Part shown: piece by piece, positions 25,332 through 33,207 of the stretch
Layout: each line of letters starts with the position of its first letter
Position numbering within the stretch: the first letter of the stretch is position 1
Assembly (NCBI GenBank): GCA_024402695.1
Contig: JAKSTG010000001.1
Location: forward strand, 1-64,000
From: Treponema sp.
GTDB lineage: Bacteria; Spirochaetota; Spirochaetia; Treponematales; Treponemataceae
Length of the DNA stretch: 64,000 nt
Direction: 5' to 3'
Made by a program: the position numbers and the translations under genes
Notes under the pieces: model-generated
The model's input: only the letters and a program-made list of their open reading frames with translations
Told to the model about the DNA's origin: nothing
Database searches by the model: none

Positions 25332-25589
25332 TTATTCTGCAACTGGAGTTACAGAAATAATTTTGTGGTTGTTTCTTTCTGAGTAAACAACGTTTCCATC
25401 TGCTGTAGCAAACAGGCTGTCATCACCAGCTTTCATAACATTGTTTCCAGGGTAGAATTTTGTACCGCGCTGTTTTACGATAATTGAACCAGCTGTTACA
25501 AATTCTCCAGCATATTTTTTTACGCCCAGATTCTTTGGATTAGAATCGCGTCCGTTTTTAGCACCGCTTCCGCCTCTAGTTCTTCCCAT
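25332..25589 (-). CDS. rpmA: 50S ribosomal protein bL27
   Basis: Large-subunit protein near the peptidyl-transferase centre. The 85-aa chain starts [19 protein letters not shown] and contains [21 protein letters not shown] and [20 protein letters not shown], all standard L27 motifs. There is no Firmicutes-style cleavable N-terminal extension. It follows rplU by 11 nt. Confidence 0.98.
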   Translation of the reverse strand: MGRTRGGSGAKNGRDSNPKNLGVKKYAGEFVTAGSIIVKQRGTKFYPGNNVMKAGDDSLFATADGNVVYSERNNHKIISVTPVAE

Positions 25590-25600
25590 AATCTAGCTCC

Positions 25601-25912
25601 TTAGAATTTGATATCTTCAACAGTTACTTTTGTATACTGCTGTCTGTGACCGATGATACGGTGATAGTCTTTCTTTGATTTGTATTTAAGAACGAGAACT
25701 TTTTTGTCTTTGAAAGTTTCGCCTACTTTTACTGTAACTTTTGCACCAGAAACGTATGGTGTTCCAACTGTTACTTTGTCGCCATCGCTAACCAGAAGAA
25801 CTGTATCAATGTCGATTGTTGATCCAACTTCAGCATCAAGCTTGTCTACTGTAAGTACAGCACCTTTTTCTGCTTTGTACTGCTTGCTTTTGAATTCAAT
25901 AGTTGCGTACAT
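25601..25912 (-). CDS. rplU: 50S ribosomal protein bL21
   Basis: Large-subunit protein binding 23S rRNA. The 103-aa chain has the N-terminal MYATIEFKSKQYKAEKG, the VGTPYVSGAKVTVKV central motif and the C-terminal signature KKDYHRIIGHRQQYTKV. AGAGG lies before the ATG. It is first in the rplU-rpmA unit, and a long hairpin lies about 150 nt upstream. Confidence 0.98.
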   Translation of the reverse strand: MYATIEFKSKQYKAEKGAVLTVDKLDAEVGSTIDIDTVLLVSDGDKVTVGTPYVSGAKVTVKVGETFKDKKVLVLKYKSKKDYHRIIGHRQQYTKVTVEDIKF

Positions 25913-26058
25913 GAATATACCTCTATTAAGTTTTATAAAAAAAATTTAACACATCAAAAAGAAGAGATTTAGGAAAACGGTAATCTTTTATACTTCTCTT
26001 GACTGGTGAAAGTGTGACGCAACCGGCGTAAAACGGGGATTAAACGCTTGTCCGTCAA

Positions 26059-26108
26059 AGACACGATACACGTATCGGAAATAATATCAGAAACGTGTAA
26101 TCGTGTCT
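26059..26108 (-). promoter_or_regulatory. long stem-loop upstream of rplU / downstream of gltX
   Basis: AGACACGATACACGT pairs with ACGTGTAATCGTGTCT, a stem of about 15 bp with one bulge. The downstream minus-strand sequence is not a U-tract, so it is not a clear terminator. It could be a leader structure of rplU or a processing site after gltX. Confidence 0.5.
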
Positions 26109-26126
26109 ACACTAGATCACTGCTAA

Positions 26127-27704
26127 TTACAAAGTTGCCAGAGTCATATCGATTCTCTTAAGTGATTCTTCAACACCAAGAGCCATAATCGAACCGATAA
26201 GTGGTGGTGAAACACGGCTTCCTGTTACAGCCATACGAACAGGCATCATGTAGTCACCAAGTTTAATTCCAAGGCGTTCGCTTTCTGCTTTTGCAAAGTT
26301 TTCGGCAGTTTCATGGTCGCTTGTCGGAATCATTTTTACGAAATCCTTTGCACTTTCAAGAACTTCCTTAGTTTTTGCAGCATCAATGCGTTTTGGAACG
26401 ATTTCTTCTACAGGTGGAACTGTAAGTGGAACGAACATGAAGCGTACCATTTCTGCAGCGTCACACAGGAACTTAAGGCGTTCCTGGATCAGAGGCATAA
26501 GATCCATAAGGCGCTGTTTAACATCAGCCTTAGAAAGTCCCATGCTTTCGTCTACACAGTATGGTTCACCGTCTTCGCCCATAGCAACACCAGAGAATTC
26601 AGGTCCTACTTTTGGTTTTGGCTGTGGATTTTCAGGGTTGATTTCAAGAGTTGCGTCCCCTGTTCCTGTAATAAATGGAAGAGTCCATTTATAAAGTTCT
26701 TCTGCAGAAAGCTGGCGGATATAGTTTCCGTTGTACCATTCCAGTTTCTTGTAGTCGAATACAGCAGGTGCCTTGTTCAGGTGTTCCAGCTTGAAGTTCT
26801 GGGCCAGTTCGTCCAGAGTGTACATATCCTGACCGTCAATGTATGAACATCCCAGAAGTGCTACGTAGTTTACGATTGCCTGTGGCAGGTAACCGCGGGC
26901 ACGGAATTCGTTCAGGGAAGTTGATCCGTGGCGTTTTGAAAGTTTCTTTCCGTCAGAACCGTTTACCATTGGAAGGTGGCAGAATTCAGGATGTTCCCAT
27001 CCGAAGGAACGGTACATCTGTACGTGGAGAGGAGTTGATGGAATCCATTCCTGAGCACGCATAACGTGGCTTACTTTCATGAAGTGGTCATCAACAATGT
27101 TTGCCAGGTGATATGTTGGGAATCCGTCTGATTTAAGCAGAACAGGATCAGGAGAAATGTCTTCATTCTTCCATACAATGTCGCCAAGAAGATGGTCAGC
27201 AAATTTTGTTTCGCCTTCCATTGGAACCTTAAGACGGATAACATATGGTTTTCCAGCGTCCAGGTTTGCCTTAACTTCTTCCGGAGTCAGGTGACGGCAG
27301 TTGCGGTCATATCCTGGAGCCATTTTGTTTTCTGTCTGGATTTTTCTGATGCGGTCCAGGCGTTCTGCATCACAGAAACAGTAGTAGGCTTCACCCTTTT
27401 CTACCAGTTCGTATGCATATTTTTTGTAAAGTTCAAAACGTTCAGACTGAACATAAGGACCGTATTCACCGCCCTTTGAGCCGCCTTCATCCCAGTCGAT
27501 TCCCAGCCAGCTCATTGTATCGTAAAGGTTCTGAACATATTTTTCGTCATAACGTGTGCGGTCTGTATCTTCCAGACGCAGAATAAATTTTCCGCCCTTT
27601 GAACGTGCATAAAGATAGTTAAAAAGTGCAGTTCTTACACCACCGATATGCTGCATACCAGTTGGTGACGGAGCGTAACGTACGCGTACTTCGTTTTCTG
27701 CCAT
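26127..27704 (-). CDS. gltX: glutamyl-tRNA synthetase
   Basis: Class I synthetase charging tRNA-Glu. YAPSPTGMQHIGGVRTALFNYLYA (split as APSPTGMQHIGG at residues 10-21) is the HIGH-type motif, RLEDTDRTR follows, and KKLSKRHGSTSL near residue 258 is the KMSKS motif. The C-terminal anticodon-binding helical domain is present. The 525-aa length is slightly above average; an insertion near residues 350-385 (NPENPQPKPKVGPEFSG...) adds a Pro-rich loop. AGGGG precedes the ATG by 8 nt. It is monocistronic. Confidence 0.96.
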   Translation of the reverse strand: MAENEVRVRYAPSPTGMQHIGGVRTALFNYLYARSKGGKFILRLEDTDRTRYDEKYVQNLYDTMSWLGIDWDEGGSKGGEYGPYVQSERFELYKKYAYELVEKGEAYYCFCDAERLDRIRKIQTENKMAPGYDRNCRHLTPEEVKANLDAGKPYVIRLKVPMEGETKFADHLLGDIVWKNEDISPDPVLLKSDGFPTYHLANIVDDHFMKVSHVMRAQEWIPSTPLHVQMYRSFGWEHPEFCHLPMVNGSDGKKLSKRHGSTSLNEFRARGYLPQAIVNYVALLGCSYIDGQDMYTLDELAQNFKLEHLNKAPAVFDYKKLEWYNGNYIRQLSAEELYKWTLPFITGTGDATLEINPENPQPKPKVGPEFSGVAMGEDGEPYCVDESMGLSKADVKQRLMDLMPLIQERLKFLCDAAEMVRFMFVPLTVPPVEEIVPKRIDAAKTKEVLESAKDFVKMIPTSDHETAENFAKAESERLGIKLGDYMMPVRMAVTGSRVSPPLIGSIMALGVEESLKRIDMTLATL

Positions 27705-27781
27705 AGTAGTACCCCTAAAAAAAAATATTTCGATTTGTGCAAAGCATTATAATAGAAAAAAGAATTTGTTGGAATATAGTT

Positions 27782-27866
27782 AAGGGGAAAGCCTTCCCCT
27801 CGCTCCAGCCGGCAAGCGTCTTCCGCTACCCCTTCTCCTAGGGCTGCCGCCCTAAAACCCGCATAC
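27782..27866 (+). repeat. dispersed GC-rich intergenic repeat element, copy B
   Basis: AAGGGGAAAGCCTTCCCCT, then TACCCCTTCTCCTAGGGC, TGCCGCCC and AAAACCCG follow the same block order as the minus-strand element at 11122-11235. It lies in the 244-bp gap between gltX and the GH10 gene and is much more GC-rich than its surroundings. Confidence 0.7.
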
Positions 27867-27948
27867 AAAAAATCTCTGATTATAAAATCTTAATTTATGC
27901 CTCATTATATAAGGTAGAAAACAATAAAAAACAAAGAAGGAAAACAAA

Positions 27949-29676
27949 ATGAAAAAACTCTCATCAATCTTGCTGGCAGTGCTTAGTACTCTGTTCCTGC
28001 TCGCCTCATGCTCGCCGGGTTCCAATTCAGATGCCTGGTCAGATGTTCCTGCAGTAATGGAAATTACTGAAAACGACTTCACTATTAACGGCGGAGGCGA
28101 CAGCTGGTCATTCTGGCAGCAGAAACTGAATGAAAAGCTTTACGGGAAAAAAGCCACAATTACTTTCTCCTGTGACATGCTCATTGAAAACAGCACCAGC
28201 GATACCGGATACCTTATGTGGCAGGTAAACAACCAGGACGGCACTTATCCTAAAATCGCCACATGTCCTTTCAATACATCAGAAGCCGAAAAACTGAAGG
28301 ACGCAGACGGATATATTTCTGTTTCAGGTAAAGAATCTGTAAAAATTGAAAGCGGTGCCATTTTCTACCTTTCAAATTACAACGAAAATACAGACAAAAC
28401 TTTCACAAATGCCAATTTCAAGATTACTGTAAAGAATTTCAAGCTTAAAATTGACTATATAGACCAGGTTCCTGTAGGTCTTTCTGAAGATGACTACTGG
28501 CTCAATGCTCCTTCCCTTAAAGAAGCTGCCATGAAAGCCGGTTTTGAACACTTCGGTCTGGTACCATCAGCAAATGAACTGCTCAATGACCCGGAAAAAC
28601 AGCAGGGACTCAAGCGCCACGCCAGTTCAATCACTATGGGAAATGAACTTAAACCAGATTCTTTCTTTGCCATGGGTTGGGGAAATAACACACAGATTCC
28701 TAATGTTACAGGAAAAACAAAATTCACAGGTTCAAACGGCAAAGAAATCACAGTTCCTGACACTTTAAACGGATTTTCAACTGTAGACCGTTGTCTTGCA
28801 AAAACAAAAGAACTGGGACTCAAAATGCGCGGTCACGTTCTTGTATGGTATTCCCAGACACCAAAAGCTTTCTTCTGCGAAGACTACAATGCAAACAAAG
28901 CTTTTGTAAAAGCAGATGAAATGACAGCCCGCCAGGAATGGTATATCAAGACAGTTCTTGAACATGTTTCTGACTGGGAGGCCGAAAATATGCCTGAAGG
29001 CGAACACATCATCTACGCCTGGGACGTTGTAAACGAAGCCCTTTCAGACGGTGCCACAACAGGAGCCTTCCTCCGCGCACCGGGAAACTCAAACTGGGCA
29101 ACAGTATATGGAAAAGAAAACTACGAATACATCATCAATGCCTTCCGTTTTGCAAACAAATATGCCCCGGAAGATGTTCTCCTGGCCTACAACGACTACA
29201 ACGAATTCGACGGAGCAAAACACCAGGGATACCTGAAGATTCTGGACACTATTCTTGTCCACAAAGATGATGCAGAACTCCCTACCCGTATTGATATTGC
29301 AGGCATGCAGAGCCATAACCAGGCTTCATGGCCTAGCGCAAGCACTTACGAAAATGCAATCAAAGCCTTCATTAAAAAAGGACTTGATGTTCAGGTAACA
29401 GAACTTGATATTACAGGACCAGCTGCTGACAGCTCTTACCAGACATTCAAGGCTCCTTCAGATGCAGACCAGAAGAAAGCATACAAAGAATACTTCAAGA
29501 TTTACCGCAAATATGCAAAGAAACCGGGAAGTCACGGAGTTTCTGGCGTTACAATCTGGGGAATCAACGACGAAGATTCTTGGCGTTCTTCAGGGAAACC
29601 ACTCCTTTTCAGAAAAATAAGCGGAAGATACTACGCAAAACCTTCTTATCACGGAGTTATGGAAGCACTGGAGTAA
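27949..29676 (+). CDS. secreted lipoprotein endo-1,4-beta-xylanase, GH10 with N-terminal beta domain
   Basis: Extracellular xylanase, 575 aa. Lipoprotein signal MKKLSSILLAVLSTLFLLASC puts the lipidated Cys at residue 21. Residues 35-170 form a beta-rich domain (WSFWQQKLNEKLYGKKATIT, FKITVKNFKLKIDY) like family 4/9/22 carbohydrate-binding modules, though unassigned. The GH10 barrel follows: SSITMGNELKPDSF, MRGHVLVWYSQTP, acid/base Glu 363 in WDVVNEAL, AYNDYNEF, and nucleophile Glu 485 in QVTELDIT. AAGGA stands 7 nt before the ATG. With the GH5 and the intracellular GH10 it points to hemicellulose use. Confidence 0.95.
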   Translation: MKKLSSILLAVLSTLFLLASCSPGSNSDAWSDVPAVMEITENDFTINGGGDSWSFWQQKLNEKLYGKKATITFSCDMLIENSTSDTGYLMWQVNNQDGTYPKIATCPFNTSEAEKLKDADGYISVSGKESVKIESGAIFYLSNYNENTDKTFTNANFKITVKNFKLKIDYIDQVPVGLSEDDYWLNAPSLKEAAMKAGFEHFGLVPSANELLNDPEKQQGLKRHASSITMGNELKPDSFFAMGWGNNTQIPNVTGKTKFTGSNGKEITVPDTLNGFSTVDRCLAKTKELGLKMRGHVLVWYSQTPKAFFCEDYNANKAFVKADEMTARQEWYIKTVLEHVSDWEAENMPEGEHIIYAWDVVNEALSDGATTGAFLRAPGNSNWATVYGKENYEYIINAFRFANKYAPEDVLLAYNDYNEFDGAKHQGYLKILDTILVHKDDAELPTRIDIAGMQSHNQASWPSASTYENAIKAFIKKGLDVQVTELDITGPAADSSYQTFKAPSDADQKKAYKEYFKIYRKYAKKPGSHGVSGVTIWGINDEDSWRSSGKPLLFRKISGRYYAKPSYHGVMEALE

Positions 29677-29682
29677 AATCGA

Positions 29683-29688
29683 TATAAT
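29683..29688 (+). promoter_or_regulatory. candidate -10 box of argC, near-leaderless start
   Basis: A consensus TATAAT ends 10 nt before the ATG at 29699, and no Shine-Dalgarno is present. The -35 region overlaps the end of the GH10 gene and is weak. Confidence 0.38.
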
Positions 29689-29698
29689 CTTTTCTATT

Positions 29699-30637
29699 AT
29701 GGTTAAGATTTTTATTGATGGAAAAGAAGGCACAACTGGCCTTAAAATCTACGAACGCTTTGAAGGCAGAAAAGACATTGAGATCCTTACGATTGATGAA
29801 GAAAAACGTAAGGATCCTGCCGAAAAACAGAAGCTTATAAACGCATCCGACATCACATTCCTTTGTCTGCCGGATGCAGCTGCCATTGAATCGGCAAATC
29901 TCTGTACAAATCCGGATACAGTAATCATTGACGCATCCACAGCCCACAGAACAAATCCTGACTGGGCTTACGGATTTCCGGAACTGGACAAATCCTTTGA
30001 AGAGAAAATCCTAAAATCAAAAAGAATTGCAGTTCCTGGCTGCTATGCTTCAGGATCAATCGCAATTCTTTACCCTCTTGTAAAATCAGGAATCCTTCCA
30101 AAAGATTACCCGGTCGTAATCCATGCAGTTTCCGGTTATTCAGGAGCCGGCAAAAAAGCCATTGCACAGTATGAAGATCCTGCCCGCAATCCGGAACTGG
30201 ATTCTCCACGTCTTTACGCATTGACTCAGCAGCACAAACACCTTCCTGAAATCAAAATCATTTCAGGTCTGGATTACGAACCTGTATTCAATCCTTACGT
30301 TTGTGATTATTTCCAGGGAATGACAGTAACAGTAGGACTCCACGCCCGTCTTCTTTCAAAGAAAGTTACTGCAAAGGAAGTTTGGGAAATGTTCCGCGAC
30401 CACTACGCCACAGACGACAAAACAAAGAATGTTCATGTATGCGGATTCATGGGTGAAGGAACTCTTCCGGAACAGTTCATTCCTGCAAATACTCTTGCAA
30501 ACACAAACGAAATGCAGATTTTTGTATACGGAAATGATGACAGAATCATGATTACAACCCGTTTTGACAATCTTGGAAAAGGTGCTTCCGGGGCTGCCGT
30601 TCAGTGCATGGACCTGCTCTTAGGTGGAAATCACTAA
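29699..30637 (+). CDS. argC: N-acetyl-gamma-glutamyl-phosphate reductase
   Basis: NADPH-dependent third step of arginine synthesis. IFIDGKEGTTGLKIYERF at residues 3-20 is the dinucleotide-binding loop; the catalytic Cys is in VPGCYASGSIAILYPL (about residue 117), and later HAVSGYSGAGKKA, YALTQQHKHLPEI and GMTVTVGLHARLL match. At 312 aa it belongs to the shorter ArgC type 2 branch. No other arg genes are adjacent. It starts 22 nt after the GH10 gene, with a TATAAT just before its ATG. Confidence 0.94.
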   Translation: MVKIFIDGKEGTTGLKIYERFEGRKDIEILTIDEEKRKDPAEKQKLINASDITFLCLPDAAAIESANLCTNPDTVIIDASTAHRTNPDWAYGFPELDKSFEEKILKSKRIAVPGCYASGSIAILYPLVKSGILPKDYPVVIHAVSGYSGAGKKAIAQYEDPARNPELDSPRLYALTQQHKHLPEIKIISGLDYEPVFNPYVCDYFQGMTVTVGLHARLLSKKVTAKEVWEMFRDHYATDDKTKNVHVCGFMGEGTLPEQFIPANTLANTNEMQIFVYGNDDRIMITTRFDNLGKGASGAAVQCMDLLLGGNH

Positions 30638-30700
30638 AAATACCCTTGTCAGTGTAATTTATTGTTGTAACAGAACATTTTTATAGGTAAAATGGAGATT

Positions 30701-31168
30701 ATGAAGAAAATTATCCTTTTTGTACTGTCCCTGTTTTTGGGCCTTGCTCTTTACGCACAGTCTGCAGATACAGTAACAGAAATTCTGGACGCCCCTGAAG
30801 TAACGGTAGGTCAAATCTGTTACATTTCTGCCAGCGCCCAGGGATTCATCTCCGATGACGCTTCCTTCGAAGATGCCGTAAGAGCACTCTCGGAAAACGG
30901 TCAGATTTCAGCTTCGGCAGTTGCCGGAGATTCTGCAACCCTTTCTGACATAGCTGCAGTTTACTCAAAACTCTTCAATGTTGACGGTGGACTGCTCTAC
31001 AAAGTTTCCAACTGTTCTCCACGCTACGCCTTCAAAAACATGAAAGCACAGGGACTTATTCCAGCTTCCCATGATCCTTCTCAGAAACTTTCAGGACGTG
31101 AAGCCTTAAGTCTTTTTACAAAATGCAATATGAAGTTCGGTGAAAATCCGTTCACAGAGGAACTGTAA
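30701..31168 (+). CDS. small secreted hypothetical protein, weakly SLH-like
   Basis: A 155-aa exported protein with a classical signal peptide (KKIILFVLSLFLGLALYAQS, cleavage after YAQ-type site near residue 20). Two weak repeats, FISDDASFEDAVRALSENG and RYAFKNMKAQGLIPASHDP...LSGREALSLF, resemble S-layer homology repeats, but this is by eye only. Start: GGAG lies 3 nt before the ATG at 30701; an ATG at 30692 is an alternative. It is directly upstream (1 nt) of the barrel-protein gene and then the FecR-domain gene, so the three form a cell-envelope cassette. Confidence 0.72.
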   Translation: MKKIILFVLSLFLGLALYAQSADTVTEILDAPEVTVGQICYISASAQGFISDDASFEDAVRALSENGQISASAVAGDSATLSDIAAVYSKLFNVDGGLLYKVSNCSPRYAFKNMKAQGLIPASHDPSQKLSGREALSLFTKCNMKFGENPFTEEL

Positions 31169-31169
31169 A

Positions 31170-32267
31170 ATGAAAAGAATAATTTCTGCTTTCCTGACAA
31201 CAGTTCTTGCCGCTTCTGCACTTGCAGCCTTTGAATGGGGTGGTCTTGCAGATAACACAACTTCTTATGCAAACAATTCCGCACTGACACAGCAGAATGC
31301 AGTCTACCTGTGGGGCTCTATTCCACTTTCGGAAGACGGCACTTCTTATATCAAGGCTGAAGGAATGTACAGATTCTCGTACAATTCAAAAGCCGGAGCT
31401 GTAACAAACCTGATTGACCTGGATCTTTTGAAATATGCCAACTCAATCAAAATGGGAAACAATACGCTGAATATTTCTGCGGGACGTTTCCAGGTTTCGG
31501 ATCTTTCTGGAGCAATCTTTGCACAGACTTCAGACGGTGCATACGTAAATTATGTTACTCCTTCATACAACCTTTCGGCTTATGCAGGTTTCACTGGTCT
31601 TTTGAACAGCAATGCTGTTACAATGATTGGAGACTCAGGCGTTGATCCGGAAAAGGTTTATTCACTGGCAGACAAATACATTCCTGTTTCTGCAGCTGTG
31701 TCTTTGCCTTCCCTCTTCCTGAACCAGACCTTGTCTCTTCAGGCATACGGAATCTTTGACTGTGAAAACTCAGAAAAGACAAACCGCATGTATGCAACAG
31801 CAGCCCTTACGGGTCCATTGGCCGCCAAAGTCTTCTATAATGCACTTTCAACATTTGGAACAAACTTTGACGACTTCATGAATTACACAAACATTTCCGT
31901 TTCTGTGTTCACAGGTCCTGCCTATATTACAGCAGGTTGTGAATTCGCAAGCGAAAATTATATTGGTTTCACTGCACATCCTGCCTGTTCTACAGCCATG
32001 GGTGACATTGAAACAACTGGAATTATAGTTCCTTCAATCTCTTCAAACATTGCTATCAAAAATGATATGATGCTGGCAGCAACAATGAAGGGAATCTTCA
32101 GTTCAAAAAGTACAGAATCAACAAAAGGTTTACAGGCAGAAGTCAACTATATTTACAATATCCTTTCGGATGTTCAGATCTCGGCCGGCATTAAGGGATT
32201 CAAATCCTTTGATGTAAGTGATCTGGATAAAGTTACAGCCACTTTGAAGCTGGCTCTTTCGTTTTAG
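31170..32267 (+). CDS. predicted outer-membrane beta-barrel protein
   Basis: A 365-aa protein with signal peptide MKRIISAFLTTVLAASALA. The mature chain has alternating hydrophobic/polar beta segments with frequent aromatic residues (YVTPSYNLSAYAGFTG, GPAYITAGCEFASENYIGF) and ends in ATLKLALSF, a C-terminal Phe motif typical of BAM-inserted barrels. Start 31170 is chosen because AGAGG precedes it; the open frame from 31140 would overlap the upstream gene. It lies between the small secreted protein and the FecR-domain protein. Family not recognised; transport or surface role is inferred. Confidence 0.75.
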   Translation: MKRIISAFLTTVLAASALAAFEWGGLADNTTSYANNSALTQQNAVYLWGSIPLSEDGTSYIKAEGMYRFSYNSKAGAVTNLIDLDLLKYANSIKMGNNTLNISAGRFQVSDLSGAIFAQTSDGAYVNYVTPSYNLSAYAGFTGLLNSNAVTMIGDSGVDPEKVYSLADKYIPVSAAVSLPSLFLNQTLSLQAYGIFDCENSEKTNRMYATAALTGPLAAKVFYNALSTFGTNFDDFMNYTNISVSVFTGPAYITAGCEFASENYIGFTAHPACSTAMGDIETTGIIVPSISSNIAIKNDMMLAATMKGIFSSKSTESTKGLQAEVNYIYNILSDVQISAGIKGFKSFDVSDLDKVTATLKLALSF

Positions 32268-32285
32268 GAAGTCTGGAGGAATTAG

Positions 32286-33131
32286 ATGATTGGTATGAAA
32301 ATGAACAAAAAAATCTTTACAGGGATCCTGATTTCCCTGACCTTTACAGTTTCTGTTTTTGCAAAACCAGCTGAAGTTATTTCAGTAAAGGGGAAAGTCG
32401 AAGTTCAGCGCAATGATCAGTGGATTCCACTGGCAGCAGGCGACAAAATCGAAGAAACCGAAACAATCAGTACTGGTTTCCAGTCTGAAGCAAAAATCAG
32501 ATACAACGATTCAGTCATGCAGCTTGGAGCCCTTTCCCGTGTTACTCTCACAAAACTTTCTTCAAACGCTTCAAAAGATGTTGTAGACGTTTATCTGAAC
32601 ACAGGTGCTGTACGCTCAAAAGTAAACCATTCGGCAGATAAGAAGGTAAGCTACTCTGTAAGAGGTCCTGTTGCAACTGCATCAGTACGCGGAACAGACT
32701 TCATTTCCTTTGATGACGGTTCTGTAATCTGTTTCTCTGGAGCAGTAGTACTTACTCCTGCAGGACTGTACGACAATTCAGCCCGCGAAAACTCAAACCT
32801 TGATGAAATAGAAGATCCTGCAGACGGCGAAAGCGACGCAGGAACAGATATCAATGATGTTGACCCTAACGCTCCAAAAGGCGGTGTTCTGGTTCTTGGC
32901 GGACAGTCAAGCGAAATCAGTTCAGACGGACAGGCTTCTTCAACTTTCGAAAAAGCACGCAAAGATTCACAGAAATCTGGTTCTTCTGTAAAAACTCAGA
33001 GCGAATCTGAAGGAATCACAATGGGACAGTCAGGAAACACACAGTCTCAGGCAAGTGATGAAAAGAATGAAGAACAGGCTGAAAAACCTTCAAAAGGTGG
33101 AATCAAAGTCAAAGTAGAATGGGAAGACTAA
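32286..33131 (+). CDS. FecR-domain periplasmic protein
   Basis: A 281-aa exported protein. A signal peptide covers about residues 5-26 (MNKKIFTGILISLTFTVSVFA). The FecR domain at residues 27-160 shows AEVISVKGKVEVQR, WIPLAAGDKIEETETISTG, IRYNDSVMQLGALSRVTL and a VRGTDF motif. The C-terminal 100 residues are low-complexity, Ser/Gln/Glu-rich, with GGVLVLGGQ. It lacks a membrane anchor, so it is not a classical anti-sigma factor, and no ECF sigma gene is adjacent. GGAGG lies 6 nt before the ATG. It follows the barrel gene by 18 nt and ends at a strong terminator. Confidence 0.85.
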   Translation: MIGMKMNKKIFTGILISLTFTVSVFAKPAEVISVKGKVEVQRNDQWIPLAAGDKIEETETISTGFQSEAKIRYNDSVMQLGALSRVTLTKLSSNASKDVVDVYLNTGAVRSKVNHSADKKVSYSVRGPVATASVRGTDFISFDDGSVICFSGAVVLTPAGLYDNSARENSNLDEIEDPADGESDAGTDINDVDPNAPKGGVLVLGGQSSEISSDGQASSTFEKARKDSQKSGSSVKTQSESEGITMGQSGNTQSQASDEKNEEQAEKPSKGGIKVKVEWED

Positions 33132-33154
33132 ACTTCCGGTTTTCATGAAGAAAA

Positions 33155-33183
33155 ACAGACCTTTCGAAGGTCTGTTTTTTTTT
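33155..33183 (+). terminator. intrinsic terminator after the FecR-domain gene
   Basis: The perfect stem ACAGACCTT / AAGGTCTGT with loop TCG is followed by nine T. Confidence 0.94.
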
Positions 33184-33194
33184 GCTCTTTATGG

Positions 33195-33200
33195 TAAAAT
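33195..33200 (+). promoter_or_regulatory. candidate -10 box of the ECF transporter gene, possible leaderless start
   Basis: TGGTAAAAT ends 7 nt before the ATG at 33208. The intervening CTCCCCT is the opposite of a Shine-Dalgarno. Confidence 0.4.
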
Positions 33201-33207
33201 CTCCCCT

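Noticed and set aside
33145..33207. Longer start of the ECF gene (MKKNRPFEGLF...)
   Set aside because: This segment lies inside the intrinsic terminator of the FecR-domain gene.
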